Part shown: positions 23,648 through 36,783 of the stretch, piece by piece
Layout: every line of letters starts with the position of its first letter
Numbering within the stretch: the first letter of the stretch is position 1
NCBI GenBank assembly: GCA_036872755.1
Contig: JAVHNS010000013.1
Coordinates: forward strand, 1,364,001-1,428,000
From: Orbilia blumenaviensis
Taxonomy: Eukaryota > Ascomycota > Orbiliomycetes > Orbiliales > Orbiliaceae
Direction of reading: 5' to 3'
Length of the DNA stretch: 64,000 bases
Notes under the pieces: generated by a model
What the model saw: the letters and a program-made list of their open reading frames with translations, nothing else
Database searches by the model: none
What the model was told of the DNA's origin: nothing
Made by a program: the position numbers and the translations under genes

Positions 23648-26600
23648 GTTGGATGTGTGTGTTTAGAAGGGGTTATATGGGAAGAGATCCCAAATGAATG
23701 GTCCCTTCCGTAAAGCAGTCCTTTTCTAGGAATATTGTTTTTTTTTTTTTTTTTTTTTTTAAAAAAAATATTCCTTTCCTTTCCTTTCCTCTCCTTTCCT
23801 TAGTAGATACTATATATATTCTATCGAGTTTATGTGTATATGTTCGAGTCGGTGACGTATATGGGAAACGAATTTATGTCGACCTGAGTCGAAGATCAGG
23901 TTAAATGGTGCATGGCCTATGCAAGATAGTTTCCGGTGGATCTGCCCGTCCTTATAAATCGGGGGCTAAAAAAGTCAAGGCTTGATCGAATCCAAGCAAC
24001 CCAAGCCAAAGAAAGGAAATAAGAAAAAAAAGAATGCAGAAAGAAAATTCCTTGAAGAGCAGGGGGGGTGAGCGGTGGGTTTGCTTGAGTGGGCCTTAGC
24101 CTCACATTCCTAGGACAAGGCCGGGGCATGCAAAGAACGACCCACATTCTTCAATAGGGGGCTTTAACAGCGAATGATCGCAGGTTGATATGGCCACGAG
24201 AGATCGGAGCTGCTCGAGACGACCAAGAAACATTCTGCTTGGGAGGAATATCGCGCACAGTCGCACATTCAGCAGCCCCCTTTGGACGGGTATTCTCTGC
24301 GTGATGGCATGGCATTTCTCGAAGGATCTTAGGTGATCTTGGAATAGGGTGGTGGAGGGACTGAAATGGACAAGTCCAACCTCCCCTGCCTTGGACAAGG
24401 AGTGACCCCTGCAGGCGCTCGCGCTGGGCATTTGAAAATGTGGATCAGAAAGTGTGTGCTTCCAGCTGCTTGAAACGGGATGGTGTGAGGAAGAGTGAAA
24501 ACACACCGGCCTTCCCAGATGGACGAACCCCCTTCGAGAACGTATGTGGATGTCGACGGGTTGTCGTGGATAACAGTCCCCTTTCGACAGGTGGTGAACG
24601 GGTGTTTTCTTCGAAGCAGGTAGGTGATTTCAATTTTTACCAGATTGAACTAGTCCTCTTTTACTTTTTTTTCCCTTGCGAGGATTTGATTGTGTGATAC
24701 TGACTAAGTAGTATGTGATGTATTGTAATATTCCCTGCGGGGGCACCGCCTTTGGAAGAATCCGATTGGGCCCAATCGAATTCTCTATTTCCCGACTGGA
24801 ATGTGTTGCATTATTAGCTGCACATACCAGCACATTTGTCTCTTGAACTGTTCACTATCATCATCATCATCACCACCCTCGTGTATGCGCCATGTAAGTG
24901 TGAACTGGAGTCAAAGCAGTGGTGGATGTGCACGTGTATGCGCGTATAACCTGCAGCCTATGCCTGTATGTCACTATCACTCTTCGAATTCGACGCAGAT
25001 TGATGTGTAGAGACGATATACGTCAGCCGGCTATATACTCCCCTTGAACCACTTTCCAACGTCTAGCGGACCAACTATTCCCAGTCGGGCCGCACCGATG
25101 CAGCTCTGGCACATTTGGCGTCACAAAAACTAACAAGATAGACTATCGGCGAGGGCCTTCGATTTAGGCAGGAGAGCAACAGTTCGTATCATACCATTCG
25201 GTATCTCCATTCAGCCATCGCTTACAGACAACCAAACGTTTGCAATGCTTGCCCCGTCTATGCCATGGCTGTGCAACATATTTGCCAGCTATAGATAACT
25301 CCCTGGATAAGTATCTGGACGATGCAATCCAACAGTGCAATTATTCTACCACAGGAGTTTCGGCCGCAATTCTCGATCCTAGGCTAAATTTCTGAACAAT
25401 AATTAGCATGTCGTAGATACGCTTTAGAGTCAGAGGGGGCGGACCCATGATACCACGGAATTGATCGAAGATAGCACAACTTCGCCCCGAGAGTTTTGTG
25501 TCATGAAGCATTCGAAGCCTGGAACTATGGTGGGCTCATAGGAATGTTGCGTTTGGAGGCGTGGGTTTATCGTTTCGAATTGAATATTTATCGTTCGAGG
25601 CATAGGATTCGCACAAAATTCCATGTTGTGCCACCATGCCGGGGGTCCTACTCGCGTGCCCATTTTTTTCTTCTTCCTCTTCTTTTGGATTTATGAACAG
25701 TATTGCTGGCAGACGAATAATGGCATTTACATTCCCAGAGCCGCAGCTGACATATATATGTTAACCAATAGCATGTCTGGGTCCGCCGATATAGTATGGA
25801 TAGGAAAATTAAGTTTATAATCAATCATCAACTACACCTACCCAGGAGGGGGACGAATCCCGATGTAAGGAATTATGAATCCAAGACCTTGGTTCAGATC
25901 TGCTACTTGCAGCGTTCGATGCGGAGTACACTTGCCTTTACTCAGGTATCCTCTGGTCTCGGGGTAGCCTCCGAAGAATTCAAATAGGGTAATATTGATA
26001 TCTTGGTATACTTGGTATATTGTTGCGATTGTTGTACGGATGCCAGGCCAGACCAGTCCCGCATGCCACCTTCCGCGACACGAACCAACGCCAAAAGGTC
26101 GGGATGGTCTATTTCCAATTGTCTCGATTAATTCGAATATCTTGATCCATGGCCAGGTTAGAGGCTGTACGTATACCAGAACTTTAAAATCTACTAGTCC
26201 TATACCTAGAGATTGGAAACTCCGAAATCTGTAACCCTGAGCGTAAGAGGTCGATCAAAACGGCGAGTAGCTAGTAGACGATTGTATTCTCGCCCCAGAT
26301 GGCATGTTCTTTGAGTTAAATTAGTCGAGTGGGGGCATAGATGTATCTCTATCTATGGATATGAGATGTCGACTGATAGATGTTTCGTTCAAAGACAATC
26401 TAATGTATATGCGTGCGTGGACGGTCGATCGACTACAGTAGGTCCAGGGATTTGTCTCAAGTCCCTAGAATATTGTAGTGGAGACTGGACTAAGATTAAT
26501 AGACTTTTTTTTAAAGATTTTGAGCAATAAAGTTATGGCTAACCACGTGACATGTCGACAAGCATTACGCTAATTTGACAGCGGAATCAGTACTGGTGTT

Positions 26601-28049
26601 AGATGTTGGATGCAACTTTTAAATGTTTGGTTGGTAGTCCTGGTATTATCTACTTCAATAGTGGGGTTGAATATAGTACCAGTGCTTCAGAAGAGCTCAG
26701 CTAGCTGGCCAGTCGCTAGCTTGTGCCTGAGAAAACTTCAAAATGCTATTGCGAAACTTAATCCAAACTCTTTCCATGCAATATTACCTTGATCTTATAT
26801 TAAGCCGTATAAGATTCTACATACAAAGGAATTGATGCCCCATACTACGGGCGAATACTTGAGGTCGTCCATATACGCATACGAGTAGCCCAGGCTAAAA
26901 AAAATCGGAATGCCAATTAATTGCAATTGCTTTGTATGTAGTGAAGACAGCCGAGGACCGCATCATAAAAATGCCAGCACGTGCCGAAATACCACGATCA
27001 GACAGGACTCTCAGCGGCTTGAAGAGCTTTTGATTGAGTAATCTGTAAATTTCCAGCCGCGGCAAATTACGATAACCCCGGAGTGGGGTGGGAAAAAGGC
27101 CGCGGGACTACCGTCGATGGCTACAATAGATCCACACCGAATGCAGATACAAGATTGATGCAACTAAGCTGTGAATTCGAATGCGCTAAGGCACCGACTG
27201 CATGCACTTTGGTGTAACATGGTCACGAACACCCCTATAAGCTTTGAAGCTTCGTACGGTGATGCATGATGATATACTACAATTACATCGTCAGACAACA
27301 CCAGCTTCCAGGCTATGACCGAGGCCAGGGAGACTCGATCGGCCCATACGAATACGAAACGACCTCCGAGCGATATTCCTGCCGCCTGGCTTGCAAAATC
27401 GTCGCACCATGTTGGTGCCATTCCGGCAGCACCCCACTGCCTGCCAATATTTTTCCCCAGCTTCTAGCGAGGGTGCATTCGCAGCCCGTCCCACTCCTTG
27501 AGCTAAGCTAGCATGCTCAAGTGGGTTATTTGAGTGTTTCCCCGCAAGAATCGACATTTACTTCCAACGTCAACCCTGGTTCGTTCTTGGTTTTACCAAT
27601 TGTGCAACAAGCCAAAAGGAAGCGAAGGAAAAAAAAAAAAAAAAAAAAAAACTTCGATCGCAGGACCAAGATTACGGGAAACTCGGTTGCTTCAGACCTA
27701 CCTTTCTAGCTAGCGTCCCGTCCCTTTACCGGGAGCACAAGCCAGACATGAGATATTATAAGAACCTGCGGCCTGCCGACGACCAGATTCAGTTCAAGCC
27801 CTGATTCTTTCTCTGGCTTTCCTCAGTTTCATCTTCCAGCACAGTATATACAATTAGGTATATATATACACACCACTGAGGTGCTGGGTCTGTAAAATCC
27901 ATTCGATATCCGAGGCGGCCGCGGAGATCCAGTTGCACCTGATATCAGCCAAAATCTGAGACGAAAAAATCATTTGCTTTCAAAGAAACTATTTAAATAG
28001 CATACGGAAATCCCGCCTTCGAATTTCCGTCTCTACATCGACCTGCAAT
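23648..28049. other. long gene-poor stretch
   Basis: About 4.4 kb without a supported gene. The T23A8 block is at 23738-23768 and a 23-A run at 27629-27651. An open frame of 134 codons on the minus strand at 24102-24506 has no motif and a composition like its surroundings. The last few hundred bases contain TATA-like sequence and should include the BVMO promoter. Confidence 0.5.
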
Positions 28050-30681
28050 ATGTACTCGACAGTTCTTATCGTCGGCGCTGGCGAGAGCGGCCTTTGTATG
28101 GGCGCCCAGCTCAAGAAGCAGTTTGGAACTGATGACTTTGTTATTTATGAACGTCATGGCGATATCGGTGGCACCTGGTACACCAATACCTATCCAGGTA
28201 ATTAGTCGAAATCCAGCCCCTTCGAACTTCCCAAATCTTCACATATTTTTTGTATATTGCATCCAGACTATCAGCCAGACCTAGATCCAGCCGGCGATGC
28301 ATGGTTTAATTTTTATTAAGACCGCATCTCTGCTGCCTTAGTGGCCTCCGCTCGTGTCCCTTTCGTACGACCCCACAGCTAACATCAGACTGATTTGTTA
28401 TCCAGGCGTCGCATGCGATGTGTAAGTCCGGATTCCCATATTCGTTAAACCCTTCGAGATCTTCCTGAAGTCTTCGCTATGGTCGGGCTATAGCCGGTAT
28501 CGGTGTTCGCCCTTCAGACTTCATCGATCCCTATCGTCACAGATATCACCCTTGGAGCCTCGAATTCTCTTCTGTATATATCCCGTAAATTATATATACA
28601 CATAAGAAAAGAAGCTTGAATCGAAAGTGCAATCCACCTGCGGATCGTATTGTTTGCTAATCGAGAGAATATCTGAGGTATCCGCAGGCCTGCTTTGTGC
28701 TATTCTTATTCATTCTATACGAACCCCGACTGGTCCAGCTTCTACCCACATGGTATGTCATTTTCACCCCCAACTTGTGCCGCGGCCTATTTTTATTTTT
28801 TATTTTTTATCTTTTCCCCTTCCTATTTTAAATTTTTCTACTTAAAAAGGTATACTTCGAAACAGGCTTAACTAAGGCAGTTGGTTAACTTTTACACACT
28901 TGCGTGACCCTACAGGCCCTGAGCTCCGCGCTTACTTTACAAAGTTCTGCGACGACCATGATCTCCGCCGCCATTGTACCTTTAACACCGAAGTCGAAAC
29001 GGCTTCCTATGACGAAGAAAGGCAGATATGGTCCGTTCGACTACGACGCCGGCCCGTTGCGGACTGGGAAATGAAAGATGGATTCACCGGACAGGATAAG
29101 AAACTGCATACCGTCGGAAACACCGGCGATACCTGGACCCACGAGTGCAAGGTGCTCATCTCGGCCGTGGGCGGTCTCGTCGAGCCCGTGGATGTCGATA
29201 TCAAGGGCATGGAAGGGTTCAAGGGCAAGATTTTCCACTCGGCGTTTTGGGACCATTCGGTCGAGCTCAAAGGGAAAGACGTCATCTTGGTCGGCAATGG
29301 CTGTAGGTTGGCCCTTTCCTTCACCCTATATCCGAGTCTATATCTATATAAATGAATAAAATATGCTGATTGGTTATTGATATAGGCACGGCGGCCCAGG
29401 TTTTGCCCGCCATAGAGCCAGAAGTCAAGTCCATCACCCAGTTAGTCCGGTCGACACACTGGATGCTTCCCCGGCCCAAATTCCCCGGTGTCCCACCAGC
29501 AGCCTACGAAAAGTGGTCGCCCACTCTCTTCCGTTACCTCCCAGGCATGCAAACACTCGCTCGCGCTCTTGTATTCACGAGTATTGAATCCGGCTGGCTG
29601 GCCTTCCGTAATGATAAACTCGGAGAAAGAATCCGTACCGCTCAGGAAAAGGCGAGCATTCAGCATGTCAAACGTCATGCCCCGGAGAAATACTGGGACC
29701 TGCTCATCCCAAAATTCCCGATCGGCTTCAAGAGGAGAATATACGATGATACCTACCTTCCGGCTCTCAGGTCCGACAAGGTAACATTGACGAAGGACGA
29801 GGTCACCCACCTTTCCGAGCACGCTATCCACACTGCCTCGGGCGCCGAATACAAAGCGGATGTTGTCATCATGGCCACAGGATTCAAGACTAACGAATGG
29901 ATCGCACCAATGGAGATCGTTGGGAGGAAAGGAGAAACTCTGTCCCAGCACTGGAAGAAGCTGGGAGGCCCCGCAGCATACAACAGCACCGCCGTGTCCG
30001 GATTTCCAAACTTCTTTATGATATTCGGGCCAAATTCGGCAACTGGGCATACCAGTGTTATCCTAGCTACAGAGAATATGTGCAATTTTGCATTGAAGAT
30101 GGCAAGGCCGGTCCTTATGGGCGATGCCAGTGAGGTCGAGGTCAAGCACAATGCCGAAGTGGAATATAGCAAATGGATCCAAGAGGCAATGAAGAAAACG
30201 GTGTTTAACAATAATACAGGAAAAGAGTTGAAATCGGTGGGTACACTTTTCTTCGTGTCCAATTTCCCTTAACATGATACTAATACAAATTCATTCCCTA
30301 GTGGTACGTAAGAGAGGATGGCTGGAACTCGTCGACCTATCCGTAAGCGAACCCCATACTGCATGATCCCCAATTTAGCATTACCTGTATTCAGTGTATT
30401 TATGCTGACTCGCACCAAACACAAGCCGCTCTCAAATCCACTTTACCTTCCGCTCCATCTTCCCAACCTATAAGGACTGGGTCATCAAGAAAACCCAGAA
30501 AGGTGTATGGAGGACTAGGTTCCGAAAGATACTCGTCCTATTCCTCATCTTCGGTGCCGGGGCTGCTAATCTCTGGCTGAAGAATAATGGTTCAAGCTTT
30601 GCGGAAATGTCTAAGATCGGGGCCGCTTTGCTGGCCGATTCGTTGGAGAAGATGTCAGGAGCGGTCAGGGCGAGCATTTAG
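28050..30681 (+). CDS. Baeyer-Villiger-type flavin monooxygenase
   Basis: Seven exons (28050-28197, 28406-28421, 28688-28752, 28916-29302, 29386-30236, 30302-30342, 30426-30681) give 587 residues with consistent phases. FAD motif: VLIVGAGESGLCMGAQL at residues 5-21, then DIGGTWYTNTYPGVACDVPA, with the arginine-poor but otherwise classic GGTWY..PGxxCD region. The BVMO fingerprint FxGxxxHxxxW is FKGKIFHSAFWD. The NADPH motif follows as VILVGNGCTAAQ, and VIMATGFKTNEW and MIFGPNSATGHTS lie near the end. The enzyme should insert oxygen next to a ketone or oxidise a heteroatom with NADPH and FAD. A hydrophobic segment, ILVLFLIFGAGAANLWL, near the C-terminus could anchor it to a membrane. Introns 1-3 are 208, 266 and 163 nt, long for this window, and exon 2 is only 16 nt. 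It is convergent with a Zn2Cys6 regulator. Confidence 0.92.
28406..28421 (+). other. 16-nt exon of the BVMO gene
   Basis: GCGTCGCATGCGATGT lies between a tatccag acceptor and a gtaagt donor. It supplies the Gly-Val-Ala-Cys-Asp-Val stretch of the conserved PGVACDVPA motif. Without it the flanking exons do not join into that motif. Confidence 0.85.
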
Positions 30682-31496
30682 TAGATACTATAAATGGTGC
30701 ATTGCGCTGTATTGCGTAACTTATAAGTTTGCCAGGGTAGAGGTATAGCTGTAAGTAGTTTTGGAACACGCAGGCCTTGTATGTGCAGCGGCTCGTAGTT
30801 GGGTAGCTGGCTCACTCACAAGTGAAGGAAGTCCTAGTAAAGGAGGAGGAAGCATTGTAATATATTCAGCAGCTGCGCATCAGATTGGCCTCGAGCTGTT
30901 AATTTAATTTAGTAATCAATTCGATCGAATCAACAAGCTTTAGGCTATGCATTGAGCCCGCGCGTTTGCTAAAAGTAGAGATTTAAGATACTAGTATGGA
31001 TGATCATAAAGATTTGACAGGTAAAGAAAAGAAAAAGGAACAAGGGAGCGGGATTTTTTTTTTTTGGAGACTCGCTATAGACGATAGTTGATATCAATCA
31101 GATCCCCCTGGACACCTTTTTTGCGCCGGAGGGTAAAATAAAAATAAAAATCGAAAAAAAGGGAAGAAGAAAGGCTCGAATATACCAAAGAAGCCCAGCC
31201 AGTTGAAATAAAAGAAAGATATATATAAAAAAAAAATGGCCATGAACAAGGAGGAAAAGAAGAAAAATGCTATATACATACCATAGCCCCCATTTGTGTA
31301 TTAGTCGTACAAATTGTCCCTATCCGGATAGAACGAACGCCAGTAACCCAAATTCATCAAGAAACAATTCGTGCATCCCAGATATATAAAAAAAAGACAC
31401 CGGTATTACTTGCTTTCCCCCCGTCCTCTATCTCAAGCCAACCCCCCCCCCCCCCCAGGTCTATGGAGAGTCTACCATTCCCCCCTCTTTCAAAGC
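30682..31496. other. intergenic between convergent genes
   Basis: 815 bp of 3' flank for the BVMO and the Zn2Cys6 gene. Contains a 15-16 C run near 31442 and A/T-rich tracts. No gene seen. Confidence 0.5.
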
Positions 31497-33095
31497 TTAA
31501 GATAGAGTATTCAGCCCCGAATTACACTGTCCACCATTCACACACTCACCCACTCCGACTCCACATATCAATCCATCCGCCAGTCCTCTGACCATATTAA
31601 CAATCTTCAGACATAGCGGATTCCTGTCTCCTACCCAATTCCCCGTAGCGATGCGCTCTATAACCCCTCTCCCAACCATATCCTTTGTAATCCTCATATC
31701 CCTTCCCAGTACCATGCCATGTCGTGCTAACGACCTGATTTCGACCTGACCGAGAATATCCAATATCTTATCCATCTCTTCGTTGACCACTTTCTTCGCC
31801 TGCGAACGGGGCATAACGCTGCTGGATGTCTGGAGGAACTGAGAGTATGCTCTTAATAATAACCCGAGTAGTTGGCCGACGTTCATTAACGTGGTGAAGC
31901 ACATGTTGCAGCTTGCGCACTTTAAGCTCGTCTTGGTTATTTCGATCGCATTGGCGCTTATGGCAGTTATATCTTCGAGGCTGATAGGCGGCGGTGGGGT
32001 ACTGAAGGGCGTAGGTGGTGAAAGATGTACGGGGTTATATATCATTTTTTTCAGTGTCATGATAGCAGAGAAGAAATGAAGCAGGCAGTCGCAGGTGAGG
32101 CCGAGGCTGGTTTCAGGGTTTATACCGAAGGCGGTCATGTCTCGAGGGTTCATTGCCGTGCCGACTTCTAGCGGAATTTTTGTATGATCTATTAGATTTG
32201 ATAAGACAGGTTGAGAAGAAACATTGGCACAATGATGATGAGCGGCGCCCGGCGCAGAACATGTTGATGGTGTCGACGGGTTCGGTAGAGGGCTGTCTTG
32301 TGAAGGTGATAGATCGCTGAGTAGGGAGGAAAAATCGATATTTTGAACTGAAGGGTCAAACAGGGTATCTAGATCGGTGGTAACTGTGTCACTGGAGCCG
32401 GCCAGACTGGGGTCGAATTGCGCGCTATTTGAAGAGCTTTTATTGGACGGGTGGGGGATGCAACCCCCGACGTGGTGGTTGTGTCTACAACCAGTCGCAG
32501 CTTGTCAGCATTATGCCATCGCCTTCTGGTGGCCGCGTGGGGGGATTTCCTTACCCATCGCCCGGCCCCAAGATGTTTAAGTCCAGCAGCCTGCTTTCGT
32601 CCCCCATAAAAACGTTTCCTTCCAGCCATTGATTCGTGTTGTGTCCGTTGCTGTCGCCAACGGAGATACTGATGTAGCTGGCTTCTCCCTTGCCAGCAGT
32701 AGCAGCTTGATGGGCTCGAAGGGCGTCACTTCTTCTTCGTTTCCTCGGTCTTCCCATCGTCTTTTGGAGGCTGTACACACATGGGACACCGTCTCGGACA
32801 CAACGTGAACATGCTGGGAATTCGCCAGGGCATTTGAGCTTTCGGATGCCTTAAAAGACAGAAACCGAGGGAGAAAAAACACCAAAGACAAGTTAGTAAT
32901 GGGTTTTCGAGCTGGAACAAAGATAGCGACGAAAAGGGAAGGGAATGAGGAATGTGAAAAAAAAAAAAAAAAAAAAAAGTAATTGGGAGCAAACAACATA
33001 CGGCACTCGTCGCAGGCTTTATGGTGTTTTTCTTTGTCGGTCATCATGCATCGGCGCCGAGGGAAGGACGCCACGGCGGAAGATCTGGGAAGCAC
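31497..33095 (-). CDS. Zn(II)2Cys6 transcription factor, AflR-like layout
   Basis: Three exons (33095-33002, 32849-32555, 32484-31497), up to 458 residues. The zinc cluster is split by intron 1: HKACDEC then RIRKLKCPGEFPACSRCVRDGVPCVYS. It is followed at once by a basic patch, MGRPRKRRRS, as in AflR-type regulators of secondary metabolism. The middle is Ser/Pro-rich and the C-terminal half has a Cys-containing helical part (CNMCFTTLMNVGQLLGLLL). The start could be the Met at 33095 or the MetMet at about 33047, which lies closer to the zinc cluster. Intron 1 contains a 22-A run (32957-32978). It is convergent with the BVMO, which is therefore a reasonable candidate target; no binding site was identified. 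Confidence 0.87.
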
Positions 33096-34683
33096 AGATA
33101 TATTTTCAGGTTTATCGTAAATGGAGACAGTGTGTATGTATGATATATTAGGCCCGAGAGGTCGGTCGGATTTATTGTAGAAACCGGGCGAAATTCAAGG
33201 CCAGGGCAGACGCTGCGCTATAATGTTTTAAAGTAGTGGTGGTTTTGATGTTCGGAGTGGTGGTTGAGGTCGGGTCGGATTGAGTCTGGTTGAAAGGAAT
33301 AGCTTTGGTTTCCCTCGGAGGGCTCGGGAGGGATCTGACTCCGAAAGCCAAGCCAAACGTTACAAACCGGGGAGCGAATGAAGTTGAGTTTTCAATGTCC
33401 TGGCTCTGCGGTGTCCGCTGGCTGTAGATAAATACCTCTGCAGTTCTGGGTAGACAATATAATATACCTAACGGAGCAAAAGTTGATATCGATTTGGTGA
33501 TGATGGTGTCGGCGATGATGTCCATTAATACCCAGGTTTTGAAAAGATAACAATCTGGGGAAAAGGCCAGAAGAGGAACAAAGCCCGGATTTGAAAGGTT
33601 TCCGTGGCTTTCGAGCTTTCGAGTTAATTCAAATTCGCGGCTTCACTTTTGAATTAACGTTCGAGACAGGCCATCCATCCATCCAAGTTAATATTTAAGC
33701 CTACTCCGTCCTCAGTTTTTAACAACCAATCAAGCAGGAAAGCAGCTTAGCTACCCCAGAAAGAAAAAAAAAAACCGAATCCCTAGCAAGAAAGGAAGAG
33801 AGAGAGGGAGAGAGAAGGAGCCGTTTGGATGGGTGCATGCATGCCATGGCTGCGGAGGACATCTGTCATCGTTCGTTCTGTTACGTCTGTTCGTTATCTT
33901 CGTCTCGTTCATGCCCTTCAAGCTTGAACTAGCACTTCGGTATTCCTTTGTCAGAGTGGGAATAGCAAAATCAATAGCAGCGGTTGGCCTCGGACTTTTT
34001 TCTCTTAGCTCTGGAGCAGCTAACAGCCACAGCCAGCGCACTGGCAGATAAGAAGCACCCGAAGCCCGTCGAAGGGAGCAGCTTTCGCGAGATAGCGTCG
34101 TGCGACCGTTCCCTGCGTCGCCCAATTGGTGGTTGGAGTGCCGTAACGGTTATGTAACAGGCCCTCCCAAAGAGTGGGTGCTAGCGATCCCGGCTTGTGG
34201 CCGATGCACGGGACCCTGTCTGGCCATGGCCTGGTTCGTTCTTATATTAATCACATTAGGAGTACCTCGAAGCTGTTGGTTAGTTCCTGTTTCCCTGATA
34301 TCAGAGGCGAGTTTGCTAAGGGGGGCTGGAGGCTAACTAACCAGAGCTCAAGGTCATGGTAGGTTTATGTGAATGGTTGAGTATATAGTGTATGCAAGTA
34401 TAGATAAATATAAACAGAAGGAATGTAGGTAGGTATATACGTAAGAAATAGCTAAATGGTATTGTATAGGCACAGGCATGGGCATAAGGTGGCTAGCTAC
34501 CTAGGATAGTAAGTATAGATAAGTATTTTCAGGTAGTATATATATTAGAGATTAAAATATTTTAAGCAGAAAAAAAGCCGGATGACAGCCTGAACGCCAG
34601 ATCTATAAGGAAAAAAAAAGAAGAAGAAGAAGAAGAAGAAGAAGAAGAAATAAACATTAATGGCAGTTTGGTCACATCGGGGA
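33096..34683. other. intergenic, simple repeats
   Basis: No supported gene. Contains AG-rich tracts near 33793-33820 and a (gaa)n microsatellite of about ten copies at 34617-34650 just past the permease stop. The minus-strand open frame at 33751-34125 has a low-complexity tail and no motif. Confidence 0.5.
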
Positions 34684-36783
34684 TCATGTCGACGTCCGTT
34701 CCAAGCTCTTCTCGCTGTCACTCTTCCCCAGCTTCGAGTCCATAGCAGTTATACTATCCGGACTCTGTTCGTTCGACCGGCAAAAAAGCCTCCGCCGAAC
34801 CCTCCCGAACGTCCCAGTGGCCCCTAACCTCTCCTTTCCTTCTTTCTTCTCGGGGAGTGTCCTCTCATACGCCTCGATCTCATCCAGACCCTCCACCAGA
34901 TCGACGTCCTTGCTCCTCATCCAGGTCGTCCCCCGGGTGAACTTCCAAACTAAGAAGATAATAGGAAACATAAACGGCATGGTGTAGCTGAAGAAAAACG
35001 TCGGGAGACTCCAGAACCCCGGCAAAAACACGGAGAAACCCCCAACGAACGTCATGACAAACGTGAAAAACAGCGCATAGTACGCTGCGTACGGCTGGAA
35101 CATACCGCAGAACGGAAGTTTTCCCTTTCGATCGAGACCCTGGGCGATACACGCTCGGTGGAACTTGATATATGTAAAACTACAGACGGCGTAATTCATC
35201 AACTGCGACGAAGTCACCAGCCCTATGAACCAGTTCAAGACTTTGGCAGTTCCGGCTGATAGTTGCAAGAATGCCAATAGTGAAAAACACATGACTAATC
35301 CCACGCAATAGATGGGAACTCCAACCTTATTCGTCCTGGTAAATATCTTCGGTGCTTTTCCCTCGAGAGCCAACCCGAAGAGGCATCGACTAGCGCAGAA
35401 TACATACGAATTTCCAGCGCTGAGAGCAGAGGTGAACACCAGAGCGTTAACGATATGGGGTAGCACGCCGATTTGGAGCCTCTGCATAGCCAGGACATAT
35501 GGTGATCCAGCTGCTCCCGCAGTCGGTTTTCCGAGAAGGTAGATATCGACGAGCTCCTTCGAATTGTATGGAACCAAAACACCAACGGCCAGCGATCCGA
35601 GAACAAAGAATGTTGTAAGGCGGAAGAATACGCCCTTAAACGCCCTCGGGAGGGTCTTTCGAGGGTTCTGAGTTTCACCGGCCGCCATAGCGACATAGTC
35701 GGGACCAGCAATGGTGAAACTGGCTTGGATGAAGCAGGCGAGGAATCCCATAAAACGTCCGAGGGTGCCAGTGTGATAGAATTCTGCAAACGGGCCCTTA
35801 ATCCTTCGTTAGTAACCCCCTCCCTTCTCTAGGTTCCTCTTCTATAAAATGGTAGTGGGCAGACTTACTGGATCCTTCCAGTATCGGAACCCGAATCGAT
35901 CATGCAATGGGTTTGCTCCCAGCATCGTGACGAAGGTGAAGATCAAGAGTCCGACAATCAAGATGACTTTGCCAAGTGCCATCCAGAATTCGACTTCACC
36001 GTACCACTTGACAGTGAACATATTGGCGAGGCCATATACTACTATAATGCTGCTGATAATTATTGCAGGGTGGACTGTTGTCGACCCCGGCCAAAAGCTG
36101 AGAATGAAAGCTATACAAGAACAAAACATCAGTATTCGATCCTCAAAACCTTGCTAGGTCACAGAAGGAAAGACTCACTGGTTGCGACAATTTCGAAGGG
36201 AACCATCATGGCTTCAAAGATAAAGAAACTGTCAATCGTAGGTACTTAGTTAGCAAATATCCGGCATAAAATAACAATACTACATGCCACTGGATGCATA
36301 TACATACTTGTATCCAGTCGCGACGCCAAAGGCCTCGTCGACGAAACGACCAGCGAATCGGATGAACGGGGACGATATGGGAAGATAAGACACCATCTCC
36401 GCCAAACAATTATTCACGCAGAGGACGACCGTGCTCCTACAATTTTTGATCCCGGTATTAGTTTTCCCGCATCATTTCTCAATCCCTGGAGTTAATTCAC
36501 AAAAAATTGTATTCTATATTACTACATACCACAGTGTAAAACCGAGAAACAAACTAGCCGGCCCGCCGAGCGCTAGACCTCTACCGATAGCGACAAACAG
36601 GGCGGTACCGATGGTGCCACCGATCCCGATGAGTTGAACATGGCGTTCCTTCAGCTGTCGGTGAGTGGTGTCGTGTGTGCGCAGAACATCGCCTGTGCTA
36701 ACTGATTCTGCCCCGGCGCCGCCAGCCGACGACATCTTTTCGCTGGTAGGTTCCGGTGAACCAGAGCTGTGACCCATGACCAT
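34684..36783 (-). CDS. amino-acid permease (APC superfamily, fungal YAT family)
   Basis: Five exons (36783-36530, 36436-36308, 36228-36179, 36110-35869, 35796-34684), 595 residues. The first transmembrane region, HVQLIGIGGTIGTALFVAIG, is the family signature. AEMVSYLPISSPFIRFAGRF follows, then ten or more further hydrophobic helices including FIQASFTIAGPDYVAMAAGE and SAGNSYVFCASRCLFGLALE. The N-terminus is hydrophilic and starts at MVMGHSSGSPEP; an in-frame Met ten codons upstream is possible. The C-terminal ~85 residues are charged and cytosolic, with Ser-rich ends. The protein should import amino acids by proton symport across the plasma membrane. Exon 3 is only 50 nt. Substrate specificity cannot be read from sequence. 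Confidence 0.93.

Noticed and set aside
24102..24506. 134-codon minus-strand open frame
   Set aside because: Composition matches the surrounding non-coding DNA, no recognisable domain, no signs of codon bias.
28050..30681. BVMO as a pseudogene because of stops after the first conserved block
   Set aside because: A 16-nt exon and consensus splice sites give a full-length in-phase protein with all motifs.
33751..34125. 124-codon minus-strand open frame ending in a Phe run
   Set aside because: Low-complexity tail from an A/T tract and no family resemblance.
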